Source: Sergeia podlipaevii (lineage: Eukaryota > Euglenozoa > Kinetoplastea > Trypanosomatida > Trypanosomatidae). From it: DNA of 64,000 nt. This document shows, piece by piece, positions 9,871 to 19,094 of the stretch (the stretch's first letter is position 1; every line of letters begins with the position of its first letter). The stretch covers positions 1-64,000 of the forward strand of contig JASANZ010002258.1 in the NCBI GenBank assembly GCA_030849805.1, in the 5' to 3' direction. The translations under genes and the position numbers were made by a program. Below the pieces are notes generated by a model. The model was not told the DNA's origin, searched no databases, and saw only the letters and a list, made by a program, of their open reading frames with translations.

Positions 9871-11133
9871 TTAATTGGACCTTTTCTCACGAATGTAGTC
9901 GGTAGCGCAGGTGCATGCGCTGCACACCGCAGTCTCCATGAAGGTGGGAAGACCTCTCCATTCATCGCAGAAAGACTTGATGTAGCCGAGGTGACCTCCA
10001 TGGGGTATTTCTAGGTACCCCACACATGGGTTAGTCTTGGTGATACTGAGAAGCTCGGAGCGCGGTGGGGATCCGCATACCGGATCGTCTGCCGCCAAAA
10101 TGCACAAGGTAGGAATATCTGTGCAGCTGATCCACTTGAGAGAGTTAATCTCTCTGTAGTAGTCCTCTGTTGACGCAAAGCCGTTAGCTGGAGCACTGAT
10201 GCGGGTGTCAAAATCGTATACGGTCTTGATCTCACGAAACACATTCTCGTGATTGTTGTTCGCGAAGCATTGGCGAACCTCTGCGGAAAGTCCAGGAAGC
10301 GATGCCAAGACTTCCTTGTGACGTCGCACGTATTTCACCAGACCTCCCGTCATACTCGGCTGATAAAGCAAGCGGTTCAGTGGAGTGAGCATACGATCGT
10401 TCGTGGCAAGGGAGTCGAGAGGACTGTTCACAGAAACCATAGCATCAAACGGTGGAGCGACGCCAGTGTCCCTGCACTGTTCACCAACGTACTTTGAGAG
10501 AATCACTCCGCCGAGGCTGAAGCCAATCCCAATAACGGCAAGTGGGCTGCCAAAGCGCTGCCTCAGTGCAGACAGCGAGAAGGGGCCCTTGCTCGCAATG
10601 TGGCACAGATCATTGGTCCACGATGCCGACATGAGCTGCGGCTGCTCAAGTGGCGTGTTGCCTAAACCTCGCGAGTTAAAAACACAGCAGTGAAACTTCT
10701 GCGCGTATGCGACCGCCACAAAGCGTTCAATGTAGTTTGTGCTCGAGCATGAGGTGAGGCCAGGAATAATGATCAAAAGCCCCTTGGCCTCTTCGCTAGG
10801 ACAGTCATGCAGCAGCCAATCGAGGCAAATTGGATTGCCATCAGCCCCTTCAACTGTCTCTCGTGTGTACTCAATAGAAAGAGTGGGACGAAAAGCACAT
10901 AAAATAGTGCCTACATGACCACTATAAGAAGGGTCGGTGTAAGTAGTGCTGCCTAGTGTGCAAAGCGCAAACTCTTCTCGAACACTATCTGAGCCGAAAA
11001 CAAGGGGCTCCGCCGCCGCTTCGCAGTGTGCCTGACGCCCAGTAAGCCGTGTCACGGCTGAAACTGCATTGTCAGCGCTTACACAAATTGCCTGCAGTAT
11101 GAAAAACTTGAGTTTGGACAAAAACGCAACCAT
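9871..11133 (-). CDS. Alpha/beta hydrolase of the ABHD1/ABHD3-YheT group
   Basis: A 420-aa protein starting at the ATG 11133 (MVAFLSKLKFFILQ). The longer frame starts at TTG and crosses a TTTTTATTTGGTGCAG stretch that looks like the splice acceptor. A hydrophobic N-terminal segment suggests membrane anchoring. The serine-hydrolase triad is visible: GIGFSLGG (nucleophile Ser about 206), Asp in LAADDPVCG (about 350) and His in PHGGHLGY (about 381). LLIIIPGLTSCSSTNYIERF provides the oxyanion loop, followed by NSRGLGNTPL. These are the hallmarks of the AB_hydrolase_4/ABHD1-3 family, whose members act on phospholipids, short-chain esters or oxidised lipids. The substrate here is unknown. Confidence 0.88.
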   Translation of the reverse strand: MVAFLSKLKFFILQAICVSADNAVSAVTRLTGRQAHCEAAAEPLVFGSDSVREEFALCTLGSTTYTDPSYSGHVGTILCAFRPTLSIEYTRETVEGADGNPICLDWLLHDCPSEEAKGLLIIIPGLTSCSSTNYIERFVAVAYAQKFHCCVFNSRGLGNTPLEQPQLMSASWTNDLCHIASKGPFSLSALRQRFGSPLAVIGIGFSLGGVILSKYVGEQCRDTGVAPPFDAMVSVNSPLDSLATNDRMLTPLNRLLYQPSMTGGLVKYVRRHKEVLASLPGLSAEVRQCFANNNHENVFREIKTVYDFDTRISAPANGFASTEDYYREINSLKWISCTDIPTLCILAADDPVCGSPPRSELLSITKTNPCVGYLEIPHGGHLGYIKSFCDEWRGLPTFMETAVCSACTCATDYIREKRSN

Positions 11134-11568
11134 AGATACCCCCTGCACCAAATAAAAAGACGGCAAAGGGCTAGTTTCTACCTGGTGTGCAGCAAGCTAA
11201 GTATGCTCCTTGCTTTTGAATCTATATCTGGCCAGCAAAACTTCACAAAAGAGATAAGAAAACATTGAAACCCCAAGAATATAAAGCCATCCTCAAAAGC
11301 ACATCTCATTGTTAGTTCTTCCATTATTATTATTTTTGCAAAGTTACTAGCATAGCATATTGTCAATCATCAAAAGTGCCTACTAAACCGGATGACTTTC
11401 AAAGGGCACATTTCTCACACATAGCTGAAGAAAAATAAAAAAAGCAGAGAAGTTTTTTGGGGTTTAAAACAAGAGGCAATCACAATTTTTCCTCAGCAAG
11501 TAAGTTTACATCATGAAATCACAGTTCACTCGACCCGGCCGCATACGCTAGCGCACATAAACACAACT
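11134..11568. other. Intergenic spacer, no gene seen
   Basis: Short AT-rich spacer between the hydrolase and cyclophilin genes; nothing beyond UTR sequence is visible. Confidence 0.65.
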
Positions 11569-12324
11569 TCACGCGGCAGCCTCGCTGCCGTCTGTCTCAT
11601 CCTTTTCAGCTGCCTGTTCCACATCCTTGGAAGAAATCCACATGCCTGGAGGACGGTCACCAGTGAGTACACCACAAAATGTAATCACCACTGAGCTCAG
11701 CGGACGACCTACAGCGTTCACAGGAAGGTGCTCAAGTTTTTCTAGGATAGAAATGCCGTCAATTACTTTGCCAAACACAACCTGGCAAAAGTCGAGGTGC
11801 GGTGCTGGTCCTAGTGTGACCCCAAAGCATGAGTCTGATGTGTTGGGTCCATACGACATCATCGTCAGCAGGCCCCGTTCTGCGTGACGGCGCGAAAAGT
11901 TTTCATCCATGAGGGGGCTCAACGTCACGTTGTAGCACGTCAAGTCACCAAAGGTAAGCAGATTGTGCTCCTTGTCAACGCACCCGAGAGATGTGTAAAG
12001 ATAGTCTAGCTTTATGTTCCTGGCTGTATCAACACCCCCGCTTCCGGTGGCCAACGCTCTGAAGCGCTTCACCGTTTCTGGAGCCTCGTGGTCAAACAGC
12101 TCCAGCACAAGACGGCCGGAGAGCACATCTCCAATGCTAATGTCCAGGAACGCACGATTCGTCTTTTGATCCTCAGCAGAGCGGTGACTGCGTTGGTAGT
12201 TCTCCCATTCCTTCAAGCGCCTCTCCTCAATATCGTGGAAGATGCGCTCCTTCGTGACCTCGGTGGATGACGCGCTGTTAGTGCCCTGAAAGTCTTTCCG
12301 GGCCTTCGGAACTCTCACCGGCAT
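11569..12324 (-). CDS. Cyclophilin-like protein with degenerate active site
   Basis: A 251-aa protein from the ATG at 12324 (MPVRVPKARKDF). An N-terminal charged helix of about 50 residues (EERRLKEWENYQ) precedes a cyclophilin fold: FLDISIGDVLSGRLVLELF, APETVKRFRALATG, ERGLLTMMSYGPNTSDSCFG and VVFGKVIDGISILEKLE. The catalytic positions are not kept. The FHRxIPxFMxQGGDF segment is replaced by LDYLYTSLGCVDKE...TFGDL, SQFF has become SCFG, and the usual Trp and His of the WLDGKH loop are HLDFCQ. The fold call is firm, but isomerase activity is unlikely. A role as a binding module or structural subunit is inferred. Confidence 0.9.
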   Translation of the reverse strand: MPVRVPKARKDFQGTNSASSTEVTKERIFHDIEERRLKEWENYQRSHRSAEDQKTNRAFLDISIGDVLSGRLVLELFDHEAPETVKRFRALATGSGGVDTARNIKLDYLYTSLGCVDKEHNLLTFGDLTCYNVTLSPLMDENFSRRHAERGLLTMMSYGPNTSDSCFGVTLGPAPHLDFCQVVFGKVIDGISILEKLEHLPVNAVGRPLSSVVITFCGVLTGDRPPGMWISSKDVEQAAEKDETDGSEAAA

Positions 12325-12781
12325 CGCAAATGTTAGGTATAAGATAGAGAGTACGCAACTTTTTTTTTGAATCTGAAGAAGTAAGAAACGAAAGGGTGAG
12401 GAAATCAAAAATACGTATCACAGAAAGAAAATACATGTATATAGCACAACCAAGATACGGGGCATTTTAGAAGCCCCCGCTTTCGCTGAAGTGCCGTCGT
12501 CACACCTAAGAGCAACGAGGTAAAGTGCTATATAAAACGTTCATGTTTGGCAGCGCCACAGTCACCTGACGCAAGTGTGCTGATGCACATCCCTTCTATA
12601 GATAAAACAGAATCAAAAAAAGAAAAAATGTGGAGGCATGGCGCAAACCCACGTTGCGTTTCGATATACAGCGTATATTCAACTATATTCCGATGCGTCA
12701 AGATAAACAATACAAATCGTATGATGATTGAAAAGTAGTTACTTCTGCAAAAGCAAGAAACGTGCAAAGAGGTGGCACAGT
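12325..12781. other. Intergenic spacer, no gene seen
   Basis: AT-rich spacer; the frames at 12528-12767 lack coding character. Confidence 0.6.
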
Positions 12782-13474
12782 TTACGGTTGCTCTTGCGTC
12801 TGAAGCCAGGCAGAGTACGCTTCATCAATATGCAGGTTATTGCCCTGCATTTTAACAAATTTTTGATCAAACTCAAGAAATTTTTTGCGTGTCACGCGGC
12901 CATATTGCGGCATGCCTTTTGTTTGCTGAGCCAGTTTTTCACGTGTGATATACTTGGCAGACTCCTCGGAAAACTTATCGTTCATCCAGTTGTCTTCCAT
13001 GTGCCGCTTGCGCAGGTGCGCGTATGGATCAACCCTAAGAGACGGGGGAATAAGCGCCTCCTCTAATAGTTTCATTGCCTCGTATGAGATATACTTTGCG
13101 GCGGTATCATCCGTGGGCTTAAATCTGCGATACCATGGTGTGCGCTGGAACTCTTCAACGGTAGACCACGTATTAAGCGACGAGCGGCTACCGTACTCCT
13201 TCCGTTCAAATATCTGGTTCATTTCCCGTTTGATTTCAAAATCCGCCCAGTTGTTCTTCTTGAGAACGTCCGGAATCACAGTCTCCATGCGCTCTGTAAG
13301 TTTATACGCGCACCGCCAGCTCTCTTCACGCGCTAGGGGACGCGGGTTCCCAGTGAGCACAGGGATATCCCGCATTTTGTGACCAAACCCAAGCTCCTTC
13401 CCGAAGCGCTGCGATGTATCAAATGTGCGACAATGAGGCACAGCTATTACTGCCAGAAGTCTCGGTCGAAACAT
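12782..13474 (-). CDS. Probable mitochondrial protein, possibly mitoribosomal
   Basis: A 230-aa protein. The ATG at 13474 opens a typical mitochondrial presequence (MFRPRLLAVIAVPHCRTFDTSQRFGKEL), with Arg and hydrophobic residues and no early acid. The mature part is basic, helical and free of membrane segments, with WRCAYKLTERMETVIPDVLKKN, EFQRTPWYRRFKPTDDTAAKY and DPYAHLRKRHMEDNW. This composition is common among kinetoplastid-specific mitoribosome and RNA-processing subunits, but no family motif is recognised. The mitochondrial location is reasonably supported; the ribosomal role is a guess. Confidence 0.8.
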   Translation of the reverse strand: MFRPRLLAVIAVPHCRTFDTSQRFGKELGFGHKMRDIPVLTGNPRPLAREESWRCAYKLTERMETVIPDVLKKNNWADFEIKREMNQIFERKEYGSRSSLNTWSTVEEFQRTPWYRRFKPTDDTAAKYISYEAMKLLEEALIPPSLRVDPYAHLRKRHMEDNWMNDKFSEESAKYITREKLAQQTKGMPQYGRVTRKKFLEFDQKFVKMQGNNLHIDEAYSAWLQTQEQP

Positions 13475-14035
13475 TTATCCAAACGTTCCAGAACCTTTTG
13501 AGAGCCACTAAAGAAAACAGAAAAAGAAGAGTGCAATACCAAAAAACAAATAGATAAAACTATATATAGTCAAGCTTTACTGCTGTTCCGCGTATGAGCG
13601 TGATCCAAAAAAATAAAAATAAAAAAATGATACAAAGCAATAAAGGCATAATAAAGATAATAATGATAGAAGTGAAGAAATGATTGCAATATTGCTATTA
13701 GTTGATGAAGACCTGCTAAGCTACAACTACTATATAACCAAATGTTATAGCCAGAATGTGTCTCTATACTTTCCCCCCCCCCGCTCTCTTTCTCTCGTCC
13801 ATGATATCATTTCAGTAATACATCAAAAGGCATTCACTACTAATCTGCATCACTCTGTTGTGTTGATTAGCAGCCCTTTGTGCACGTCTGTGGCCACCAT
13901 GCATACCTAAAGATGCAGAGAAACAACAACAGATAACGATATCAAAATACTCGGGAAACCTCAAGCAAATGCAAATCGTACTGCGGAGCAAACAAATAGT
14001 AGTAATCATAAGTGATGTACGGCGGCATACTACTC
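13475..14035. other. Intergenic spacer, no gene seen
   Basis: AT-rich, with a run of ten C near 13772-13781. No convincing coding frame. Confidence 0.6.
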
Positions 14036-14461
14036 CTACCAGTCGTCATCGTTGTCTTCCCCACGACTCCACCACAGCAGCGAGCTAGCAATGGGTACTA
14101 AAGCTGTATAGCACGCCACATCCACTCCTGGTGAAGCGCGTGCTCGCGCCTGAGAGCCACAGAATGCCTGAGATACAATGAAAAGAGACGCAACAGTAGA
14201 GGCCAGCATACACGCCCAACCAAAAAAAAGAGAAGCCTTCGCTTTGGCCTTGCCTTCACGAATATCCACTGGCGATACGAGAAAATGAACAAAGGCGCCA
14301 ACAGTAGAGAATACAGCAGGCACAGACATGATGAATGAAAATCGATTACCCTCTTCTGCCTCTTGCTGGGCTATAACAACGCTGTCCACCACCATCATGA
14401 ATGCAATGCCGTAAATGATGCCTGCGGCACCGACTATAATGTTGTTCTTCGATAGCAGCAT
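14036..14461 (-). CDS. TMEM50/UPF0220 family membrane protein
   Basis: A 141-aa protein with four hydrophobic segments, starting at the ATG 14461 (MLLSKNNIIVGAAG); the longer frame begins at GTG. The first pair, NNIIVGAAGIIYGIAFMMVVDSVVIA, matches the TMEM50 pattern in which a small-residue TM runs into a conserved IDAAV/VDSVV helix. The third, ASLFFGWACMLASTVASLF, matches its ARxWLFxGFMLAFGSLIASxW element. The tail is acidic (RGEDNDDDW). Members are small endomembrane proteins linked to ER/early secretory cargo handling. Length is close to the family norm (about 155). Confidence 0.82.
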   Translation of the reverse strand: MLLSKNNIIVGAAGIIYGIAFMMVVDSVVIAQQEAEEGNRFSFIMSVPAVFSTVGAFVHFLVSPVDIREGKAKAKASLFFGWACMLASTVASLFIVSQAFCGSQARARASPGVDVACYTALVPIASSLLWWSRGEDNDDDW

Positions 14462-15135
14462 GACAAATATGCAGGGTTTCACTTAGTAATCAAAGTAAAG
14501 GAGAAAAATGGAAGCACACTGCTAACGTTCTAAAATGCAAAAGAAAAAAGCGATATGGGTTTCTTTTTTGGATATAAAAATGTTTTGAGTGACAACGAAA
14601 TTGAGGGGATGAAGAAAGAGCACATATTGGAGATCAGAAGAAAAAGTTGCCACCTCTTCAACAGTTTCACGATACAATGATATTTGTAACCAACGCACTC
14701 AGCACAAAGGCTGCTTGCTGAGTAGCAAGAGAAATCCTTTTCTCTCGTAACAGCAGAAAGGGGAAAAAAGTATAAAAAACGATTATTAAGGTGCTAACAA
14801 GTCGTAAAGAAGGAAGGTAGTATCGCCGTCTACACGGATAAAATACGAGCATCAGTAAAAAAGAAAGGAAGCAGACCTGCAAAGCAACCAAAAAGATAAA
14901 TGTTGGCACTCCGCGTTCCTCTTAGCTAGTACCAAAGTCTTATCTTCGCCTTTCTTTTTTATTCCTTTTCTCTTCTCCTCTTTCACATCCATTTATTTTT
15001 CTCCCTCCCCTCACTCTCTTCCTCTCTCTCTCACACAGCTCTCCATTTCTTTCCTGTCGGGTAAAGTATTGATACCACTGCTACTTGCTCCGCTCCTCCT
15101 TCTCTCCTTCATTAATGCCCATGCAAAGCATCATA
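14462..15135. other. Intergenic spacer with one doubtful small ORF
   Basis: The part nearest the MATH gene (about 14940-15060) is strongly pyrimidine-rich on the plus strand, thus purine-rich on the coding strand: a 3' UTR feature rather than a splice signal. The part between 14667 and 14910 holds the small ORF listed separately. Confidence 0.55.
14667..14852 (-). CDS. Possible small membrane protein (61 aa), doubtful
   Basis: The ATG at 14852 follows a coding-strand stretch TTTATCTTTTTGGTTGCTTTGCAG and then more pyrimidines, which would serve as a splice acceptor. The product is basic then hydrophobic, with two predicted TM segments (LRLVSTLIIVFYTFFPFLLL and a C-terminal QQAAFVLSALVTNIIVS). 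A T-rich spacer can produce hydrophobic frames by chance, so this is a candidate only. Confidence 0.22.
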   Translation of the reverse strand: MLVFYPCRRRYYLPSLRLVSTLIIVFYTFFPFLLLREKRISLATQQAAFVLSALVTNIIVS

Positions 15136-17430
15136 TCATATGTCCACAGTCATCTCATCAAGCAAACGGGAAAGATCGTCTTCGTTTATAAAGTCGTTGT
15201 CGTCATCAGAGGCGCTAGGGGTTTCCGGCTCCTCAGCAAGCACAGTCTCATGACGGCGCTTGGCGGATTCAAACTTCTTATCCTGTGCCTTGAGTTTCTG
15301 CTGCATTGACGATATTTTGTCCTGGAGAGATTTGAGCTCCTGGGTGAGTCTGTCGCTGGCCTTCTTGACATCTTTGCTCTCTTGCGTGAGTTGTTGCTTT
15401 TTCTGGAGCAACTCGCTGTTCTCCTGCCTCAACACTTCCACGCGACGCTTTATTTCCTCGCTCTGCTCCTGCGCCTGCTTGATCTTCTCCAACTCACGCT
15501 GCCGCTCCTGCTCCTCGCGCCGCTCACGGTCAACAAGCTCCTTCTGCACCCGCTTCGTTTCCTGCTTCAGTCGCTCGCACAGCTCGTGGTACGCCTTGGT
15601 CGCTCTCTGTGTAATGTCCTTTCGTGTCTTCTCTTCATCCTTAATGGCCTTGTTGATATCCTGCTTCACCTTCCGGCGCATATTCTCCGCCTTCTCATCC
15701 TCAAGAAGTTGCAGCACCGCAGCCTCATCCACCTTCGGTCCTGACTTCTTCTCTTTGGTCGGCGGCAACTTCTCGCGAGCAACTGCCTCCACGGGTGAGA
15801 CGAGAACGATGCCCACCTCAATAGTGATGCTGTCAGTGTCCACGTCGATAAATCCTTGCAGTGGGTTTGTTAAGTCTGAGAACTTGATCACATTGTTGAA
15901 ACCCCAGTCGTTTTCTTGAGACATGGCAGCGAAACTCTGAGTCCCCTCGTTGCAAATAGAATCGTCGGGGTTGATGCGGTTCACAACTGTAATAAGAAAC
16001 TTGCAGTGCACGCTTCCAGTCTGGCACAGATACAGGGCGAGTGATTCCTTGTTCGTCATGCATAGCAGACTCCACTTGAGCTGCGCAAAGTTGAACTCTG
16101 GAGAGTAATGTCTCTCAGACTCCTTCGTAAGCATAGAAATGTTGTTGACTTGGAAAGAAATGAAGCCCATATCACCCTTCACTGTCAAGTTGGATGGCGG
16201 AACAGTAAAGGTGACCTTCTTCTGTTTGGCACGAGAAAACTTGGCGCGGATGCGCTCACGTGGAAATGCTCCAAAGACAACCGCCTCACAAAACTTTTCA
16301 GTGGAGTTTGTGTCAGGGAGAACGATGCTGAGTTCATTTGCAATCTTCTTCAGTGGCTTGAGGCGAAGATTGGTGAGCACAGAGAGAAATCCCATCGCCA
16401 CCATGCGTTCCCACATGTCCTCCACTGGAGGTTTCTCATCTGGGAGGCCAAGTACAGATCCCAGTGAACGCTTCAGATTGTCTGGCAGTGTGTTCAGAAA
16501 ATCAATGCTGGCCGTTGTAGGCAGTGGGCCTGTCTGCACGTGCGAGGAGACATCGTCAATAACCTTTTGTTTGTCCATGAGGACGCACGCCTTCTCACAC
16601 CCAAGCCGTACAGCGGTTTTCACAATCTGGGAAACAAATTCGTCGTGCGGAGAAGAAGGTCGCAGCTTGGCTTTGGCGCTCTCACCCATTTTCTTAAGCG
16701 AGTCAATCGACAGGGGCTTAAGGAAGTCAGTGAGGTGGTTGACCGCCTCCGTGCCCTCAGTTGAGCTGCTTGCAATAACGTCAGCAAGATCCTCGTCTGC
16801 GTCTGAAGAGGATGGAGAAGGAGATGGGGTCTCCACAATGGTGCGATGCTGCAACGCCTTGCGACTTGGAAATGTAAAGGTGGAAGCACGAACTGTCAAA
16901 CGAGGAGCGGGATATGGGCCAAGTGTGCGATACACTTTTCCCTTCTCATCCATCACCTTGCGCTCCTTGAGAAGCATATCCTCCTCCTCACGCCGCTTCT
17001 TCCGCTGCTCCTCACGCTTGCGCTGCTTCGGATCCGAGTCCTTGGCATTTGACTTGATATCGCTGTTAGAATCGCTGTCTATATCATCGTCATCGTCGCC
17101 TTCAAAGAAACCGTCCTCGCTGTGGAACTGGTACTCCTCCTCGTCGGTGACGACGTGCGCATTGACGGTGGTGCGATTGATCAACTCATGCGGAGCACTC
17201 CGATGAACTGCAGAAACAAGAGTGTCTGTAACCACCTTGTAGAGCTCACCAACGACGGAGGTGTACTCTGGAAATTCAGTGTTGTCAATAGATCGAATAA
17301 GCTCCTTGCGCAGAACGCGCATCATGTCTGCCCCAGGCCGCTCCCCAATGGGGCATTCCTGAATGAGTTGATAGAGACCAGTTTTGTAAAAGTACAAGTC
17401 CTCGTCAGAAAGTGGGTTGAGGCCTTGCAT
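15136..17430 (-). CDS. MATH-domain and coiled-coil protein
   Basis: A 764-aa protein from the ATG at 17430 (MQGLNPLSDEDLYFY); the longer frame starts inside the pyrimidine tract. Layout: a helical N-terminal domain (1-90), an acidic run (about 111-122), a basic coiled coil (135-165), a middle helical domain (about 335-400), a MATH-like beta domain (about 420-545, with HYSPEFNFAQLKWSLLCMTN and LALYLCQTG), and a long C-terminal coiled coil (about 560-735) that ends in an acidic tail (NEDDLSRLLDEMTVDI). MATH domains bind short peptides, as in TRAFs and USP7. There is no RING, BTB or protease domain, so this is more likely a scaffold, perhaps cytoskeletal. The middle domain is not recognised. Confidence 0.85.
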   Translation of the reverse strand: MQGLNPLSDEDLYFYKTGLYQLIQECPIGERPGADMMRVLRKELIRSIDNTEFPEYTSVVGELYKVVTDTLVSAVHRSAPHELINRTTVNAHVVTDEEEYQFHSEDGFFEGDDDDDIDSDSNSDIKSNAKDSDPKQRKREEQRKKRREEEDMLLKERKVMDEKGKVYRTLGPYPAPRLTVRASTFTFPSRKALQHRTIVETPSPSPSSSDADEDLADVIASSSTEGTEAVNHLTDFLKPLSIDSLKKMGESAKAKLRPSSPHDEFVSQIVKTAVRLGCEKACVLMDKQKVIDDVSSHVQTGPLPTTASIDFLNTLPDNLKRSLGSVLGLPDEKPPVEDMWERMVAMGFLSVLTNLRLKPLKKIANELSIVLPDTNSTEKFCEAVVFGAFPRERIRAKFSRAKQKKVTFTVPPSNLTVKGDMGFISFQVNNISMLTKESERHYSPEFNFAQLKWSLLCMTNKESLALYLCQTGSVHCKFLITVVNRINPDDSICNEGTQSFAAMSQENDWGFNNVIKFSDLTNPLQGFIDVDTDSITIEVGIVLVSPVEAVAREKLPPTKEKKSGPKVDEAAVLQLLEDEKAENMRRKVKQDINKAIKDEEKTRKDITQRATKAYHELCERLKQETKRVQKELVDRERREEQERQRELEKIKQAQEQSEEIKRRVEVLRQENSELLQKKQQLTQESKDVKKASDRLTQELKSLQDKISSMQQKLKAQDKKFESAKRRHETVLAEEPETPSASDDDNDFINEDDLSRLLDEMTVDI

Positions 17431-17990
17431 CTCTGCTCTACTGTTCCTTTGACTCACCCCAACGCTACTTTTATTTTTATTTTTCCTTCTCTCTTCAAAA
17501 AAAAAAAATATATACTCTTTTAAAAAAGAAATGAATAACGGCAAATGAACCAACAAAAAATAATACCAATAACACTACTATGGCGCCGCAGCGATGCAAC
17601 TCCACGAATGTATAAATATCAATTAAGAGAGACTATATATATATGACACTTTTCTCAGTGACAACAGCGGTGTGCAATAAAATGTAAGAAAAAAAAAGGG
17701 AGAGGAAAGAAGAAGAAAAAATCGCTATTGTGAATGAAGAAGGATTGACAATAGGAACAGAAAGAAGCACGCAAAGGTCAAAATTCTCTCTAGTTGCAAT
17801 ACTTGTTGTAGATGCTCCGATGCATGGCATTGTTCAATTTCTTTTTCTTACATATGACCAAGTTTTTCCCAATTTCCAACACAGCTACCACCAACACCAA
17901 TAACCTTCCACCAAATGCTCCAGCTCATAGCTAGCAGCACACATGTACGCAGAGAGAGAGAGAGTCACTCATGCAGACCTTACAGCACTA
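17431..17990. other. Intergenic spacer with splice signals
   Basis: Holds the T12 tract of the MATH gene plus a (TA)n patch near 17633-17643 and an (AG)n patch near 17952-17963. No gene seen. Confidence 0.65.
17493..17508 (-). promoter_or_regulatory. Trans-splice site of the MATH protein gene
   Basis: Plus-strand A12 at 17497-17508 is a T12 tract on the coding strand, followed by GAAG. Using the AG at 17494-17493 the 5' UTR is about 62 nt, and the start at 17430 is the first ATG after it. Confidence 0.6.
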
Positions 17991-18710
17991 CTACTCGCCC
18001 AGTTGACTAGCAACAGACTCATCAGCTGGCAGTGCCGTCGCATCCACTGTGTCAGCTGTTTCGTACCACCACATAAAGTTGACCTTGCCATTCAGATCAG
18101 TGTAAGGCAAATAATCAATCTCTGTACGCTGGAAGGTGCGTAAGCGACGCGTGGTCTCTGCGACCTGCTCCGTCAGCACCCGCAGGTGCTCGCGCTTCGC
18201 CTCCTCATTCATTTCATGGAACCGTGATGAGAACTCCGATGTCTCAGTAGCCACAGAGCCTCGCAGCATAGAATGCTGATCGGTGGCTTCTGTCTTGGCG
18301 CCAACTATACTCCTGACCTCCTCAAACCGCTCTCGCGTGAGGTGGCACATCCAGCGACCAGACACACTGTCCCGCTCAAAGCTCACAAAGCCCTCAGCGC
18401 GGGTCTGCTGCAGCACGTCACGGAGGTGTCTCTTGCTGTCTAGCACCACCTGAGAGTCGGTCGTGCAGTGTTCCCAGAGAGAACCCACCTCGCAGGGCTG
18501 GTTGCGGTACAGCACAGATAGCACGAAATCACGCGGGATCTTACCGGTATCACGTGGCATCGCTCTAGTTTTAAAACGCTGCTCCTCCACAAATTTAAAA
18601 TTATCAGGCACTTTTTGGTCAGGCCAGTGCTTCATCTTCGCAGCGTTATACTTGACGCCATGAGGCACGTGGACACCTGTCTGAAAGCAGAGTCGCACGC
18701 ACTTGTGCAT
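17991..18710 (-). CDS. Conserved-looking hypothetical protein, possibly mitochondrial
   Basis: A 239-aa protein from the ATG at 18710 (MHKCVRLCFQTGVHVPHGVKYNAAKMKHW). The frame opens one codon earlier at GTG. The N-terminus is basic without early acids, compatible with mitochondrial import. The body includes DKxP-type turns and a winged-helix-like stretch (PRDFVLSVLYRNQPCEVGSLWEHC, then KRHLRDVLQQTRAEGFVSFERD, then SGRWMCHLTRERFEEV), which reads like helix-helix-wing. A long helix (REHLRVLTEQVAETTRRLRTFQ) precedes an aromatic/acidic tail. It could be a mitoribosome- or RNA-associated protein; this is inference only. Confidence 0.78.
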   Translation of the reverse strand: MHKCVRLCFQTGVHVPHGVKYNAAKMKHWPDQKVPDNFKFVEEQRFKTRAMPRDTGKIPRDFVLSVLYRNQPCEVGSLWEHCTTDSQVVLDSKRHLRDVLQQTRAEGFVSFERDSVSGRWMCHLTRERFEEVRSIVGAKTEATDQHSMLRGSVATETSEFSSRFHEMNEEAKREHLRVLTEQVAETTRRLRTFQRTEIDYLPYTDLNGKVNFMWWYETADTVDATALPADESVASQLGE

Positions 18711-19094
18711 CACTGAAATGCAGCTTCTAGAAACCTCTACTTCCCCTCAGCATAGTTAGATGTCCAGGTAGTGAAAGTTGGTAATCAAACAGAAAATTGA
18801 TATAGTAAAGAATGATGAAAGTCAAGATCAAAACGATAGAAGCACATGGTAGACAACGATGAGAATCGCAAGATAAGATGATGAAAGGAGTGCGCAAAAC
18901 TGAAGCTTGCCATATGTTGTGAGCTTGCTACATTTATTTTCTTCTTCTCTTCTTTGGAATAGTAGAAATGTGATAGAAACGCAATCGCACCCCAAGAGCA
19001 GAGTAGCAACTTGAATAGAAGCAAAGACAAAATACGGCAGCAACAACAACAACAAACACGCAAACAACAAAACATTTAGTCATGCAGCACTAGA
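18711..19094. other. Intergenic spacer, no gene seen
   Basis: AT-rich spacer. The hydrophobic minus frames at 18785-19075 come from T-rich coding-strand sequence with CTTCTT and TTGTTG repeats. Confidence 0.6.

Noticed and set aside
16139..17206. 355-codon plus-strand frame
   Set aside because: Lies antisense to the MATH gene; Ser/Arg-rich shadow of codon usage, no domain and no upstream splice signal.
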